A stretch of DNA of 33,720 nt from Bremia lactucae (GCF_004359215.1 NC_090610.1:11543839-11577558), one strand, 5' to 3'. Positions 1 to 10,363 are shown, counted from the stretch's first letter. The notes: a model not told the origin generated them from the letters alone. Numbers and translations are program-made.

Positions 1-1
1 G

Positions 2-1042
2 TCATTACGCACGGCCGTAAACAGCCCACACCTTTCGCAAAGAATGGCGAGGTGACAATCCTTTTTCGCGGAGTATAATGTCTTCGTGGAATATAAACCA
101 GGACAACTTAATGTCGTCGCTGATGCGTTATCACGCCGACCCGATTTCGAGTCGGCAGTGCACTCCAACAGTGAGAAAAATCTTACTGTTGCAACACTCA
201 CTACGAGTGTTCCGTCATCAACCTTGTTGGATGACATACCGAAGACCTACACAAATAATAAAGACCTTCTATGTTTGATGGATTATCTGATGAACTCATC
301 CGATAAATCTTTTAAAGATTTACCGGCTTTATATCGATCGTCATCCGATCGTGTCGTCGTCCCAACTCACAATGATTTGCGCTTGCGCATCATGTATGAG
401 TGTCACGATGCTCCAACAAGTGGGCATCGTGGACGTGAGAAGACTTATCTCACAGTAAGTCGCGACTTTCACTGGCCCCGCCAGTATCAGTTCGTGTGCA
501 AGCACATTCATACTTGCGAGGTATGTCAACGGGTGAAGCCTAGCCCTTCATCCCGTGCACCTCTTCAACCTCTATCACTTCCGGCAGAGTACTGGCAGTC
601 CGTATTTATGGACTTCGTCTTCGGATTTCCCGTAGACGATCACAATAACAATGGAATCCTTGTTTTTGTAGACAGATTCAGAAAGATGGTACATCTTGCT
701 GTGGCACCAGAGCCGATTACGGCTCCGTGTTGTGCCCGTGTCTTTATCGGCACGGTATTCAAACTCCATGGGTTACCCCGTGAATTGGTCTCGGATAGAG
801 ATCCAAGATTCACGGCGGAGTTCTGGCAATCCGTGTTTCGATCTCTCGGAACACGGCTGACTATGTCAACATCCGATCACCCAGAAACGGATGTTCAAAC
901 AGAACGCGTAAATCGCGTCCTCGAAGAGATACTTCGACGTTACGTCCAATCGTATCCGAATTGGAGCGAGGTTTTACCGATGGTCGAATTCGCCATCAAT
1001 TATTCGGTGCATGCGTCTACACACATACACCGTTCTTCGTGA
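2..1042 (+). pseudogene. Ty3/gypsy pol fragment: RNase H end plus integrase
   Basis: Left-truncated pol of an LTR retrotransposon. The frame is open from base 2 and covers the end of RNase H, with the hallmark ADALSRRP at about 120-145. It is broken by one in-frame TGA at 53-55, where related elements have Trp. Integrase follows: an HHCC zinc-binding module (HD...GHRGR...CEVCQRVK, about 400-540) and then the DDE core, with Asp in FMDFVFG (about 607-625), Asp in VSDRDPRF and Glu in TERVNR. The usual DGQTERVNR reads DVQTERVNR. The frame fails near 1015-1025, after FAINYSVHAST. A stop in RNase H and a frameshift after integrase make this a dead copy. Reverse transcriptase would lie left of the window. 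Confidence 0.9.
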
Positions 1043-1880
1043 ATGGCTTACGCCATCCTCGCATACACACCCAATTAGAGGAATCCTCTAGTTTAAGGGG
1101 GGGGACTCGCACGAGGAAAACCATTTCTGGCTCATGCTCATCACGCGTCGAAGTTAACATCGACGCGAGTGATGTCGATGTCGAAGAATCGACATCGATG
1201 ATGAGAATTATCTCATGGCAGTACGCACAAAGCGGTCTGAAAAAGACAAAACAAATGAGTCTGCAGAAGAATTTCTTCTAACTCGAGATCAATAATCCGT
1301 TTCGTTTAGGATTCCATTGCTAACGCAGTGGACCGACAGAAACGGAATGCAGACAAACATGGAAGAGCAAATGTTCATTCATTTAAAATTAATGATCTAG
1401 TGCTAAACCTAACTAAGCGTTTAGTCACTAATGTGGATAGCAGTAAATTACTACCCAAGTTCATTGGGCGTTTCCGTGTAGCATCGCACAGGCAATGCGT
1501 ACACAATAGAATTGCCACGTAGGATACGAACGCATCCTACGTTTTACGTTGGTCGGCTTCGCCCGTACCATCAGTACGCGGCTTGTTCCGAAGACGGATT
1601 TGACCACCCTTTTCAAGAATCCCTATAAGATTCTTGTGATCGCGAACCAGATTCTCATGTTGAACCTGGAGGTTCTCATGCATGCTGCTGATACTACTGG
1701 TGCTTTTTGACGACAGGTTCTTGCATTCGGCCTTCCGACATCTTCGACGCTAAACACGAGCAGAAAAAGCAACACGCTCAAACTGGTATATAATTCACTG
1801 TGTTGAACCCCTAGGCATGCCACGTGTCCGCACCTGCACAGGATCACGAGTATCTGTCCCTGGATTTGCTTGGACGTAGT
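1015..1880 (+). pseudogene. Decayed 3' part of the gypsy pol after integrase
   Basis: Continuation of the preceding pol in other frames. Directly after the break another frame gives HTPFFVNGLRHPR, the usual gypsy sequence after integrase. Then 1328-1522 gives VDRQKRNADKHGRAN and KLLPKFIGRFRV, the conserved region linking integrase to the C-terminal tail. Beyond 1510 a further frame gives ELPRR.RTHPTFYVGRLRP and then DHPFQES. At least three frameshifts and several stops separate these blocks. The segment 1603-1690 is nearly repeated at 22413-22495. Where the element ends is not clear; similarity fades by about 1880 and I found no LTR immediately after it. Confidence 0.75.
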
Positions 1881-2162
1881 CAAGCAACACACGCTTGCGA
1901 TGATTGGAGACATTCTCGCTCATCCGCAATTCTCTTTAATGTTGCCGTAATTTTAATTGGCACAGTATCAGCATCCATATTCACTACATCAGCCATGCTG
2001 ATCAATATCGTGAATATACAGTGGTATCACTTGATGGTGAAAAGTATGAGTGCAAGGATAGCCCATTGTGGATGCCAATAAGGCTAAACCAAAATGCAAT
2101 CAGTTGCAGTCAATTTTGATCGCAGTCTATCTTTCAAGTGTTTGTTCAAATCTTGACTATCA
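1881..2162. other. Unassigned sequence after the gypsy tail
   Basis: Plus-strand reading stays open to about 2080, but the translation resembles no family I know. This could be more of the decayed retroelement tail. Confidence 0.3.
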
Positions 2163-2468
2163 TCAAGGCGCTACTGGTACTGACGATGAGCTCTGCGCAG
2201 AACGGCTACTAAAATCTTTCCGAATACCTCTATAATCTATGGGACCAAGCTGCATATTGACTGTGGCCCGCTGCTTTGCATTTTTTCGCACAATGACAGC
2301 AAGCTGACCTTCGCAGGCGAGGCAAACCGCCGAATATACTGATTGTAGATCACCTGTAATGAACATTTTCTTAAGACACGAGGAAAGTGTGTCTTGTGCT
2401 AAGGCACAAGTCGAGTCGCCGTTAGCAGCCATGAAGGTCTGTCTCGTGACGAGCTCGTTGGCCGCCAA
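2163..2468 (-). CDS. Unrecognised protein-like open frame, possible gene fragment
   Basis: An open frame of about 100 codons whose residue composition looks protein-like (balanced, with segments such as YSAVCLACEGQLAVIVRK), unlike most random frames nearby. I do not recognise the family. It has no convincing start context, because the reading begins within sequence that continues upstream, and no partner exon was identified. It lies between a dead gypsy element and an AT-rich stretch, so it may be an exon of a broken host gene or part of a transposon. The overlapping plus-strand frame at 2359-2610 looks less protein-like. Confidence 0.2.
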   Translation of the reverse strand: MAANELVTRQTFMAANGDSTCALAQDTLSSCLKKMFITGDLQSVYSAVCLACEGQLAVIVRKNAKQRATVNMQLGPIDYRGIRKDFSSRSAQSSSSVPVAP

Positions 2469-2610
2469 AATAAAGGACAGCTACAGTCAGGACGAACATT
2501 GTTGCCTGCTGTTGAATCACTTCGGTGGACGAAAGGTCTCTCTTTTGTCGCACTTAACCAATGAGAACGTCCTGCCTTATCTCACTTTAATGTTTAATGA
2601 TTTATATTAG

Positions 2611-3731
2611 ATACGACGACTAGTTCAGGTAGTCAGTAAATTGACAGTTTCCAGCAAAACCAGCAAACAATTCAACAGAAAAACCTGTTGAAACAGAAAT
2701 CTATTTTATTTAGCAGCATGGCGCTCGCTAGCCGCGATGGTATTACATGCCCATAGTGATGTTGAATGCGCAGGAAAGCAGCAACAAATCGCATCTTGTA
2801 CACCAGCCAAGTCACATCAAGGTAGCTCATCGAAGCTGTAGGGTTTGCAACATGTATTTATAAAAGTGGGTCTCAAAATCTGCAATGGTTGTGACAGCAA
2901 CAAGTTTCTCCCAAGCTTCATTATATTTTATTTGCCAGGCTTTTAACGTTTGATATGCTGTCATTTGCTTGAAAAAAATGTTTTTGCTGATATACTAGTG
3001 GCAAAGCAAGTAAGAGGCATCAGGAAAGGTTTTGAAAAAGCGCGCTATGATAGCCTTGCAAAAACAACCAGTGCCGAGGCTAGAAGACACACGTTTACAA
3101 TTTTCCACACGTATCACTGAGGCGATTAAGTGGGGGCAAGCAAGAATTTTTACTTCTTCAAATTATCTATTGCCTACCTCTTTGTGCATTTGACAACAAC
3201 AGCATAGTGCATTAGCATCAATTGCTGCCTTTGCTTGTTCCAGAATGTGTAGAACTGCTGGGTGGTGCTCATTGCAGGTTTTCAGCGATAAAACTGTTGA
3301 GAAAAGTTTAAAATGACTCAATGTTAGTGTCGATAGTTGTGGTATATTTTCATATAAAGGTAAAAGTATATTAGATTGATATTAATAATTTATTTTATAC
3401 GATAGTAAAAACATTTTTTTCTTGTTTTTAAAATATATTTCTAAAATAAGTACCCACGTAATGGAAAAGCTGTGGTAAAAAAAATTCTCGGACCAATTAA
3501 AAGCCACGACTTTCGATTAAGATATTAAAAAATGATCGGTGGGAGCTGATTGAAGAAAATGTGCAGGCTGAAAGAAAATTCCCTAAAAAATCATGAAACA
3601 AATGATATATCTTTACGCCCATTGAAACATTCCGAAATCGCTTTTGTAAAAGAATGTATGCAACCGTGAATAGGCGAATGCTTTGGGTGTGCCACGCACT
3701 TTTGTGTTTGAGTATGGACAAAGGTTTACGT
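2611..3731. other. Gene-free AT-rich stretch
   Basis: No coding frame resembling a known protein on either strand. It contains AT-rich runs (3300-3480) and ends exactly where an LTR begins. I see no RNA gene here. Confidence 0.5.
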
Positions 3732-4174
3732 TGTAACGGGGTGTATCGTTACACGAAATGAACACTTGATGTTGTTAATTAATATATTATTATAAAAGTA
3801 AATAATATTTGGAGGATATTACTTTATATAGTAATGTTAAGAATTCTTATCTATAAGTAGGTATAGACCATTATATCTATTTATTCCGCAGACTAATCAG
3901 CTGTAGAGGTAATCACATAGAGTTACAGATAAGATAAAGATAAGAATTTAATTACATAGATTATAGTTAAGTTAGCATTTAAAAGATAGAAAGAGAGACA
4001 CTTAATTATATTAATTACAGTTTTCATTTGACCCTCTTTAAGCTAGTTACCTCAACGAGAAGTCTTCCTCTGCACGTACTAGTGCACGTGAAATAACGTA
4101 AGGCACCAGTCGCAACTGAAGCAGTGCGAAGTGGACTTGTACTGAAGCAGTACAAGTCGTAGTGCCCCGTTACA
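3732..4174 (+). repeat. LTR, family A, plus orientation
   Basis: Long terminal repeat of about 443 bp beginning TGTAACGGGG and ending CCCCGTTACA, a 10-bp terminal inverted repeat with the TG...CA ends typical of LTRs. Its first 22 bases also fold on themselves (TGTAACG, 8 bases, CGTTACA). A second copy in the opposite orientation lies at 4658-5108; by eye the two agree closely over nearly their whole length, with scattered substitutions and small indels. Downstream are a candidate primer binding site and a gag start, so this copy acts as a 5' LTR. Flanking bases are TACGT on the left. Confidence 0.88.
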
Positions 4175-4176
4175 CC

Positions 4177-4192
4177 TGGTAGCACTAGGACC
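4177..4192 (+). other. Candidate tRNA primer binding site
   Basis: Two bases after the LTR end comes TGGTAGCACTAGGACC. It begins with TGG, the complement of a tRNA CCA tail, at the expected place. The priming tRNA cannot be named from this sequence alone. Confidence 0.35.
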
Positions 4193-4224
4193 AATAGCCG
4201 AGGACCACATTTTCCTCATCTAAC

Positions 4225-4657
4225 ATGGACATGTTAGAAGATAGTGGGAATACGCATCACGTTCCCCGTTAAACCGACTCCTTCTTAAGTGACATAGAAA
4301 GAAGTGCGGACGAACGAATGAGTTCGACCGTAGGAACGATGCAATCTTGGCAATGCTGTCCAATTTGGACAGAGATGCCCTCCATTCAGCCATCGCCAAG
4401 TTCATACAACATGAACTTCACGAGATGAAGGAAAAAGTAGCCTTGCTGAATCAGCAAGGCTCTCAACAGGCAGAACTGTTGAGGTTACAACAGGTACAGA
4501 CCCCTGTACCTGGGATGACGCAAACGCGTCGTCCCGAAACTTTAAAGATTGACATTTCTAAGTACAGGGGAGTCGAAGAAGACTCTCTCTTGAGATGGTT
4601 TGTCGAGTTGGACGATGCCATAAGGGCTTGTCATATCGTCGACGAGCAAATGCAAGT
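4225..4657 (+). pseudogene. Truncated Ty3/gypsy gag
   Basis: N-terminal part of the retrotransposon capsid polyprotein. Translation starts well at the ATG at 4225 (MDMLEDSGNTHH), meets an in-frame TAA at 4270-4272, continues in the same frame through DSFLSDIERSADERM, and shifts frame once near 4345. From there it reads on as IAKFIQHELHEMKEKVALL and RPETLKIDISKYRGVEED...RWFVELDDAIRA, which matches oomycete gypsy gag. The frame stops matching at 4657, inside the expected EQMQVA segment, exactly where the inverted LTR begins. Everything 3' of this (rest of gag, all of pol) is missing. Confidence 0.85.
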
Positions 4658-5108
4658 TGTAACGGGGCACTGCGACTTGTACTGTTTCAGTACAAGTCCA
4701 CTTCACACTGCTTCAGATGTGAGTGGTGCCTCTCGTTAGGTGACGTACACTGTACGTATAGAGGAAGACTTCTCTTAATGCAAGTTAGCTTAAGAGTGTA
4801 AAATGAAAACTGTATTAATATAGTTAAGTGTCTTGTTAATCTATCTTTGTAAATGCTGACTTAACTACAAACTAATACTAAACATGTAAATGAATTCTTA
4901 TCATCTTATCTTGTAACTCTCTTTGATTACTTCTTTAGCTGATCAGTCTGCGGAATAAATAGACATAATGGTCTATACCTATTTATGGATAAGAATTCAG
5001 GAAATTACTATATAAAGTAATATCCTCCAAATATTATCTACCTTTAAAATAATATATTAATTAACAACCTATAAGTGTTAATTTCATGTAACGATACACC
5101 CCGTTACA
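4658..5108 (-). repeat. LTR, family A, inverted copy
   Basis: Reverse-complement partner of the LTR at 3732-4174, about 451 bp, with the same TGTAACGGGG...CCCCGTTACA termini. Its outer 3' terminus is joined directly to the interior of gag. The bases just outside the pair (TACGT before 3732, CAGTC after 5108) do not match, so the unit as a whole shows no target-site duplication. CAAGT before 4658 and CAGTC after 5108 also differ, which argues against a simple solo-LTR insertion into gag. Confidence 0.88.
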
Positions 5109-5410
5109 CAGTCACTATTTACTTGGTATTAAATTTGTCTAGGCTATCATTCTCACCACGGGACTTCCACCAACGCGTTCATTTAGTGTGATTGGCCTAC
5201 GAGGATAAAAATACATACAAATTAGACATGCGTCAAGATTCTTTACGCTAAATATCCATAAAGTTTTGTATTACGTTGTATTTGCCACGGAACTTTGATG
5301 GGAACTGTTGATTGTACAGAGGACAAAGCCTTTCTCCCCATTTTCATTGGCGTCTTTGACCATCCACCTTATAACCTTAACACGCTGCTAATTGTTGAGA
5401 CGTTTTGTAG
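5109..5410. other. Unassigned spacer
   Basis: No recognisable gene, LTR or polypurine tract. An internal region of the family A element does not continue here. Confidence 0.4.
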
Positions 5411-5824
5411 CAAGCGTTACTGCACAAGTACTTCCAATACCTACTACGGCAGCTCCACCTTCGATATTTCTGCCATCCATGCCTCCAGTGCTGCTGCCTG
5501 CACCATTGGCATCCCTGCCTTTGTTGAATATGGAATCTTGATTAGCAGCTTCCACTGCTGGATGAACTGCCCCACGTCAATAATCGGTGATGGTGAGGCA
5601 ACGGCCTCTACGTTCATCAGGTTCATTATTTGGCTTGTGCCAGAGGCGTTGCCAGAGGTCGAGGCGGCAGTGGACAGGGTAGTCCCAGAAGTGGAAGAGG
5701 AGGTAGATCAACAAAAGATGAGTTGGAGGCAGCCAGCAGGGGATTTGGGGCAAGGGGGCCAGGGGGAGGGGTTGTGGAGGGGGGGGCACAGGTTGTCATA
5801 AATACATATCACACTAATTCTTAA
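5411..5824 (+). pseudogene. Possible remnant: proline-rich then RGG-rich reading
   Basis: One plus-strand reading from about 5413 to 5545 is rich in Pro, Ala and Leu (PTTAAPPSIFLPSMPP). After stops, another at 5630-5820 is rich in Gly, Arg and Ser (GVARGRGGSGQG, SGRGGRSTKDEL), like the tails of RNA-binding proteins such as ALY/THO-type factors. No RRM or other domain was found beside it, and there is no credible start. It may be the tail of a broken RNA-binding protein gene or simply G-rich repetitive DNA. Confidence 0.2.
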
Positions 5825-5926
5825 TCCACACTATTTACGCCAGGCAATCCATGGTGACACACCAGTATTAGTACGTACCACACTAATTTGGAATCCACAC
5901 TATTAGCCAGTCCACATTAATCAAGG
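5809..5926. repeat. Imperfect short direct repeat
   Basis: The motif CACACTAATT, a few bases, then AATCCACACTATT and a CCAG occurs at about 5810-5853 and again at about 5879-5912, roughly 70 bases apart. This could be a degenerate satellite or transposon end. No target duplication was found. Confidence 0.45.
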
Positions 5927-6510
5927 TCAACGGTGAAGACGTCATCACTGCAAAAATCGAAGACTTGCACGAGTGATTGACGAAAGCTCTCATAATAGAT
6001 TTTACTGATTTCATTCTCGAGCAACTTTTTTCCAAGCTACAACGCTTTATTAAATATTTTTAGTATATTATTAGAGGATTGGAATACTGCATAGAAATTA
6101 TAGCAGCTGTTCATATTAAGTAGACATTATGAAGGAGAGTATCTTCGGTTTTGAAATATACGCGTGTATGTTTAGAATTCATGCACCAGATGGTAGCACT
6201 CGCTCGCGAGGAAGATAAAACGGCACTACTCAAAATAACTTGTTTGCTCACATCTGTAGTCGCGACAAAAATAGTTTTGACATGTCACTAGTATTGCACA
6301 GTCTAGGTGGAAACACCCTGAAATTCAAGCGCAAACTCGAAAAAGCCGCGTTGCACCAAGCCACAGCTACAAGAAACGCAAGTTTTGCCCGACACTTCAA
6401 CAGTAATCTCGGCCCGAGAAAGGCCGCGCGTCGCCGGACCATCACTCGAGACTTGAACTGTTGCTACTCCTGAGTCAACTCGGATTTAGTCTACAATTTA
6501 CGAGAAAAGT
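5927..6510. other. Upstream region of the RING gene
   Basis: A small open frame starting at the ATG at 6282 and ending at 6473 (about 63 codons, basic, with KAARRRTITRD) lies just upstream of the RING gene. It resembles nothing known and is probably chance or part of the 5' flank. Nothing else is recognisable. Confidence 0.3.
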
Positions 6511-6526
6511 CGCATTTCTAAATTAG
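6511..6526 (+). promoter_or_regulatory. Candidate oomycete initiator (Inr-like)
   Basis: GCATTTCTAAATTA about 30-40 bases upstream of the RING gene ATG resembles the oomycete CATTY-plus-AWTT initiator pattern. The spacing suits the short 5' UTRs of oomycetes. This is a motif match only. Confidence 0.3.
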
Positions 6527-6552
6527 TCGCTCGGAACTTACGACATATCGCC

Positions 6553-7329
6553 ATGGACCTTGCCATTCGCGTGAATGTTCGCTACGCCGCTCCGGCTAAC
6601 TCGCAGACAAAAGACGCATTATTGCTGTTTAAGAGTGCGCGCTGGGTACGCTCCATTATCCGATACATCATCCCGCAGCTAAATAGCGTGTCGCCTGCCG
6701 CCATGCAATTGATGGAAACGTTCAAGAGCAAATCAACTTGTGTGCGTCAGCAAGAAAATGGAGAACTGGCAGTCTGTGTTGTATGCATGGAGGCGCTTGA
6801 GTCTACGTGTGCTGAGCTGCCTTCGTGCTATCATCAGTTCCATGAGCGCTGCATTGAGCCTTGGCTTAGAATGCACAGTACTTGCCCAACATGTCGGCAC
6901 CAGTTGCCCACTGATGCTTTTACAAGCTACAGTATTTACGCCATTAATACTACCATCGTCTTACAGCAGTCTCAGTCAAGTATGCCCGTCGGAGAATTGT
7001 TGGAGTTATCGGCTAGCAATCAGGTCATTCGAGCCATTGTTAACGCGCGCGTTCGGCGGAATGCAGCGTCAACGCCAGCTATGGGAGGATTTATGCTTGG
7101 ACTCAGTGAAGTGCCCATTTTACAAACTGAGCCGCCTGTGATGAACGCGAGCATCTTGCCACGCATGTTGTCTGCTTCGTTACCTCCTTGTGATGCCGAA
7201 CCGACTGTTCCCATAATGCGTCGAAATGCGTCGCGACGCCGTTATCGCGAAGAAGAAACCATTTTATCTGTCGACAAGCGAAGACGATTAAGCGATTCGT
7301 CAGATGAACGAGACATTTCAACTCTGTGA
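6553..7329 (+). CDS. RING-H2 zinc finger protein, probable E3 ubiquitin ligase
   Basis: Intact single-exon gene of 258 residues with the start in the context gccATGG. Residues 75-114 form a RING-H2 domain with Cys75, Cys78, Cys92, His94, His97, Cys100, Cys111 and Cys114 in C-C-C-H-H-C-C-C order, and the usual HERCIEPWLR between H and the last Cys pair. RING-H2 domains recruit an E2 conjugating enzyme and transfer ubiquitin to substrates. There is no signal peptide, transmembrane segment or PA domain, so it is probably cytosolic or nuclear. The C-terminal half is low in known domains and ends in a basic stretch (about residues 223-232, MRRNASRRRY) and KRRR, a possible nuclear signal. It is convergent with the neurochondrin-like gene. 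Substrates cannot be inferred. Confidence 0.88.
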   Translation: MDLAIRVNVRYAAPANSQTKDALLLFKSARWVRSIIRYIIPQLNSVSPAAMQLMETFKSKSTCVRQQENGELAVCVVCMEALESTCAELPSCYHQFHERCIEPWLRMHSTCPTCRHQLPTDAFTSYSIYAINTTIVLQQSQSSMPVGELLELSASNQVIRAIVNARVRRNAASTPAMGGFMLGLSEVPILQTEPPVMNASILPRMLSASLPPCDAEPTVPIMRRNASRRRYREEETILSVDKRRRLSDSSDERDISTL

Positions 7330-7610
7330 ATCATTCATCCTCCACGATTTTATACAATGTTTAGAATAGACTAGCTAGTAGGCAAAGTACAGTCAAGTTT
7401 AAGCACAGGCATCAGTGGTGGGCGACACGAGCAAGCTCGCTATCTAAACAGTATCTATTACCCTCTCAATAGGATATATAGACAGCTTCTTGTAGTAGCC
7501 CTAATATTAAAAAAAACTTATTTAACAAAGTAACAAGCAATCCTATGCTTCTGTCGTTGACACCTCTGTCAAAATCGCGCACGGCATCGATAATTGTATC
7601 TGACATGATC

Positions 7611-10097
7611 TTACCGAGCTAGCAACTCAGGCGTAAAAATAAGTCTCATTGAAAGCATTCGCATGAGCTCGAACAAGCCGACAGTTGACTCAATATTTTC
7701 GTCTGGGGGATGAGAAATTATCCACGAGACAATGTCATTAAAAGGCGAAACCAAATTTGCGACAGCTGCCGGGAGAGAACACGGATGGTGCTTCTTGTCT
7801 TGAAAATGGCTTACGATATATAGCACTAGACAGACAACATGCAGAAGCATTACATAGCGGTCATCTTCACCACGATGTTCCAACATTAAATTCTTGTCGT
7901 GCATTAATCGGCCTCCGCTGGCACAAGCGACAGGCATAAGAAATGTTAACGCGCGAAACCATTCGCATGGATTGGGCACATCCGACGATTCTGATGCTCC
8001 AATATCTTCGTGATTCCCACGAGTCATAATTAAATTAATCAATATCCCAAGACTGAGCGTCAAAGTCGACACATTAGCAAATTCAGTGTTCCCGTAAGCT
8101 ATACTGACAGAGGTGGTGCAGCAAAAGTGCATAATTCGCTTTAAGACTTCCACATTTTCTGACATGATGGACGCGCCATCTGGTCGAGCGCTAAGCTGAA
8201 GTAATCCTGGCAACAGGAAATGTAGCTGATCGATACTACTGTCGGCCTCGTTAATAACGGCAGCCTGGTGCTTTGTTTTTTTAACAGCGTCAATCTCGTC
8301 ATCTGAGTCAATGTCGTCATCAGAATCGACATTATGGTTGCGTTTTGATTGAAAGGGCAAAGACCCATGGCCTGTCACCAAAGGATGCAACGACTTGTAG
8401 CAAACCATGAAGGGTACTAATTCCATCACTATATTGACGCTAGTATCCGAGTCTTCTGCGATCCAGGCACTCGCAACACGGATACTAGCACATATAACCG
8501 CATCCAAATAGCGAATTGATTCTGCGCCTGACTCGCGTAGTTCACGATAGCGGTGGGTTAGAACGTAGTCTCGGACTAGCGTCAGTAACTCAAGGATCAC
8601 AAGAAAAATTTGGTTGAATATGTCTTTCACCTCGAGCAAAATATCAAATGGAAGGGCTGACACGCTTTCTTGATCGGAAACAAGGGCGCTGATGATCATT
8701 TCGACTATGCCAAAGCAAATGGGTAAGACAGCGAGCACGCGCTGAATCTCCTTATTTCGCCTTTCTGTTTCCTCTACCAATTTTATTGCAATCTCGTCGT
8801 ATTGAATCAGTGAATATTCTACTTCGTCCAGCATAATTTTAATCTGCGTATCGCCAAGCATGTGCAATTATAGAAACACAGCTGATGCAAAAGCATAGAT
8901 TTACATAGCTTACCTCAATCGAAACAAGTTTAAGTAAAATTAAGATAAATTTCTTGTCACAAACTTCATCAGGAGGCACCAGATTGCGCAGAGTAGTCCC
9001 TGACACCATCCATGACATACCCAACTGCTTCAAAAGCTGAAAGTTAAGGAGTAAGCACTCGTCACGTTCCTGGTGAGGCCACTTGGCGCGAAGAAAACGC
9101 AAGATGCCAGTGCGAATGTCAGATAGACACTGTGAGCTTAGAAATTCGACTGGTGCTTCCCCAGCTGCTACAAGCTTCATGTAACTGTTAAGTACAGCTA
9201 GCACCGGGACAGCTACATCCCTTCGCACTATCGAAAAGCTAGTGCAGATGATGTCAAAGTCATGACTGGAAATGTTTGACCACAGCTCGGATATACTCGC
9301 TATCTCGCTCACCATACTCCAAAATTCTTTTACAAGTGACTTGGTCGCATAGTTTTGCTCTGACAAATTACGTTCTGCAGCCGGATCTTGATATATGGCT
9401 GATGCACTCATTAATTTTGATACTCGCAAAATTTCACCAAAAACACTTTCTTGCATTATAACCTGAATAAAACCTTCGTCAGGTTCACTATTGACGCAAA
9501 GCAACAAGCGATACATCAAGCTGTCACACCTGGATTCCCTCGTCGGTTTTCACTAGGCACGACAGAATGCAAACACAGTCCACAGATGACTCATGTGGGG
9601 TTGACGGCGTCGCTAATTGCTCAAGGAGAAATCGCACAAAATTTTTTTGCGCAAAACTCCTCGCCAAATTTAAGTCTGTACAGAAGCTAAGCATGTCAAA
9701 AAAAATGAGCGTACTACAATGTCGCCTATTGGGCAGCTTTAAGTGTCAGAATTTAGTATACCTCGCAATCAAGTTTAAACCGAGACTCTGGAAGGATGAG
9801 AGAGTCTCGACGTCGTCAGGGCCTATATTACCGTAACAATGTAAGGAGTGTGTTTTGCATCAACTTGATCGTTTGAACATGATATAAACCTTTTGTGTGC
9901 AAAAGGCGCAGGAAAAAGCTCACGCCCACTGTCGTGAGCACCTGTCTCCTAACCTGTTGAAGCAGGTCAGTCGGTAGATCCCCCATCTTAGTGACCATGA
10001 GCAGACCAGCAAACTTGTGCTCATCAGTATGGCCGGCCAACATGTCCATGCATCTTGCAATTTTTTCATTCGATTCAGCCACGACTGCTGCTGCCAT
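7611..10097 (-). CDS. Neurochondrin-like protein, four exons, with one apparent frameshift
   Basis: Exons, read on the minus strand: 10097-9890, 9822-9762, 9686-8914 and 8843-7611. Introns are 67, 75 and 70 nt, all GT-AG with frame kept, giving about 757 residues, close to animal neurochondrin (about 730). The N-terminus (CMDMLAGHTDEHKFAGLLMV, VGVSFFLRLLHTKG, LGLNLIASFC) matches the family start. The rest is alpha-helical, armadillo-like, with an acidic insert (SDDDIDSDDEID). Neurochondrins are cytosolic scaffolds; in animals they affect signalling and neurite growth, and the oomycete role is unknown. In exon 3, near 9520-9545, the frame reading LSCLVKTDEGIQ runs into TGA, whereas the next frame continues with CDSLMYRLLLCVN, so a 1-nt shift is needed. 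The final TAA lies in GGTAAG, so a further small 3' exon cannot be excluded. Confidence 0.8.
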
Positions 10098-10112
10098 TTT
10101 AGAGTGACTGGA

Positions 10113-10363
10113 TGATGTTCTACATTATGTATATCACACAACATTTGTGACATAATTAATAAATGATCTTTGAATCCTTGACTTGGCTTCCCACCATGCA
10201 CGCAAGTTAGGACTGTTTTTGATTGGACCTCCTTTTTGTTTCCAACACTTCGAGTTCTCTGAAACTTCACTGCAAATCTATTTTCCACTGCAAAATATTT
10301 TAATGCTTCCGTTGCTTCATCAAGTGTGCTATAACGTGCATCTGGTGGTATAGGAATACTCAT
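10113..10363 (-). pseudogene. FAR1/MULE-type N-terminal domain fragment
   Basis: Open frame of about 84 codons from the ATG at 10363. It reads YSTLDEATEALKYFAVENRF, then a basic RTRSVGNKKE, then VLTCVHGGK, the pattern of the FAR1-like DNA-binding domain at the N-terminus of Mutator-like transposases in oomycetes. The domain breaks down after about 60 residues (KPSQGF...), and the frame runs on into the neurochondrin 5' end. No transposase core is present. The fragment lies 15 bases upstream of the neurochondrin ATG, so any promoter of that gene must lie within or beyond it. Confidence 0.6.

Noticed and set aside
3732..5108. The facing LTR pair as a terminal-inverted-repeat DNA transposon
   Set aside because: The ends, primer site and gag identify retrotransposon LTRs, and no target duplication or transposase is present.
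5295..5801. Long plus-strand frame overlapping the RGG-rich reading
   Set aside because: Its translation has no protein-like pattern, and the Arg/Gly-rich reading in another frame explains the base composition better.
7611..7660. GGTAAG at the neurochondrin stop as a splice donor leading to another exon
   Set aside because: A possible acceptor exists (TTTGACAG, minus strand, about 7566), but the resulting tail is short and has no family support; kept only as a caveat.
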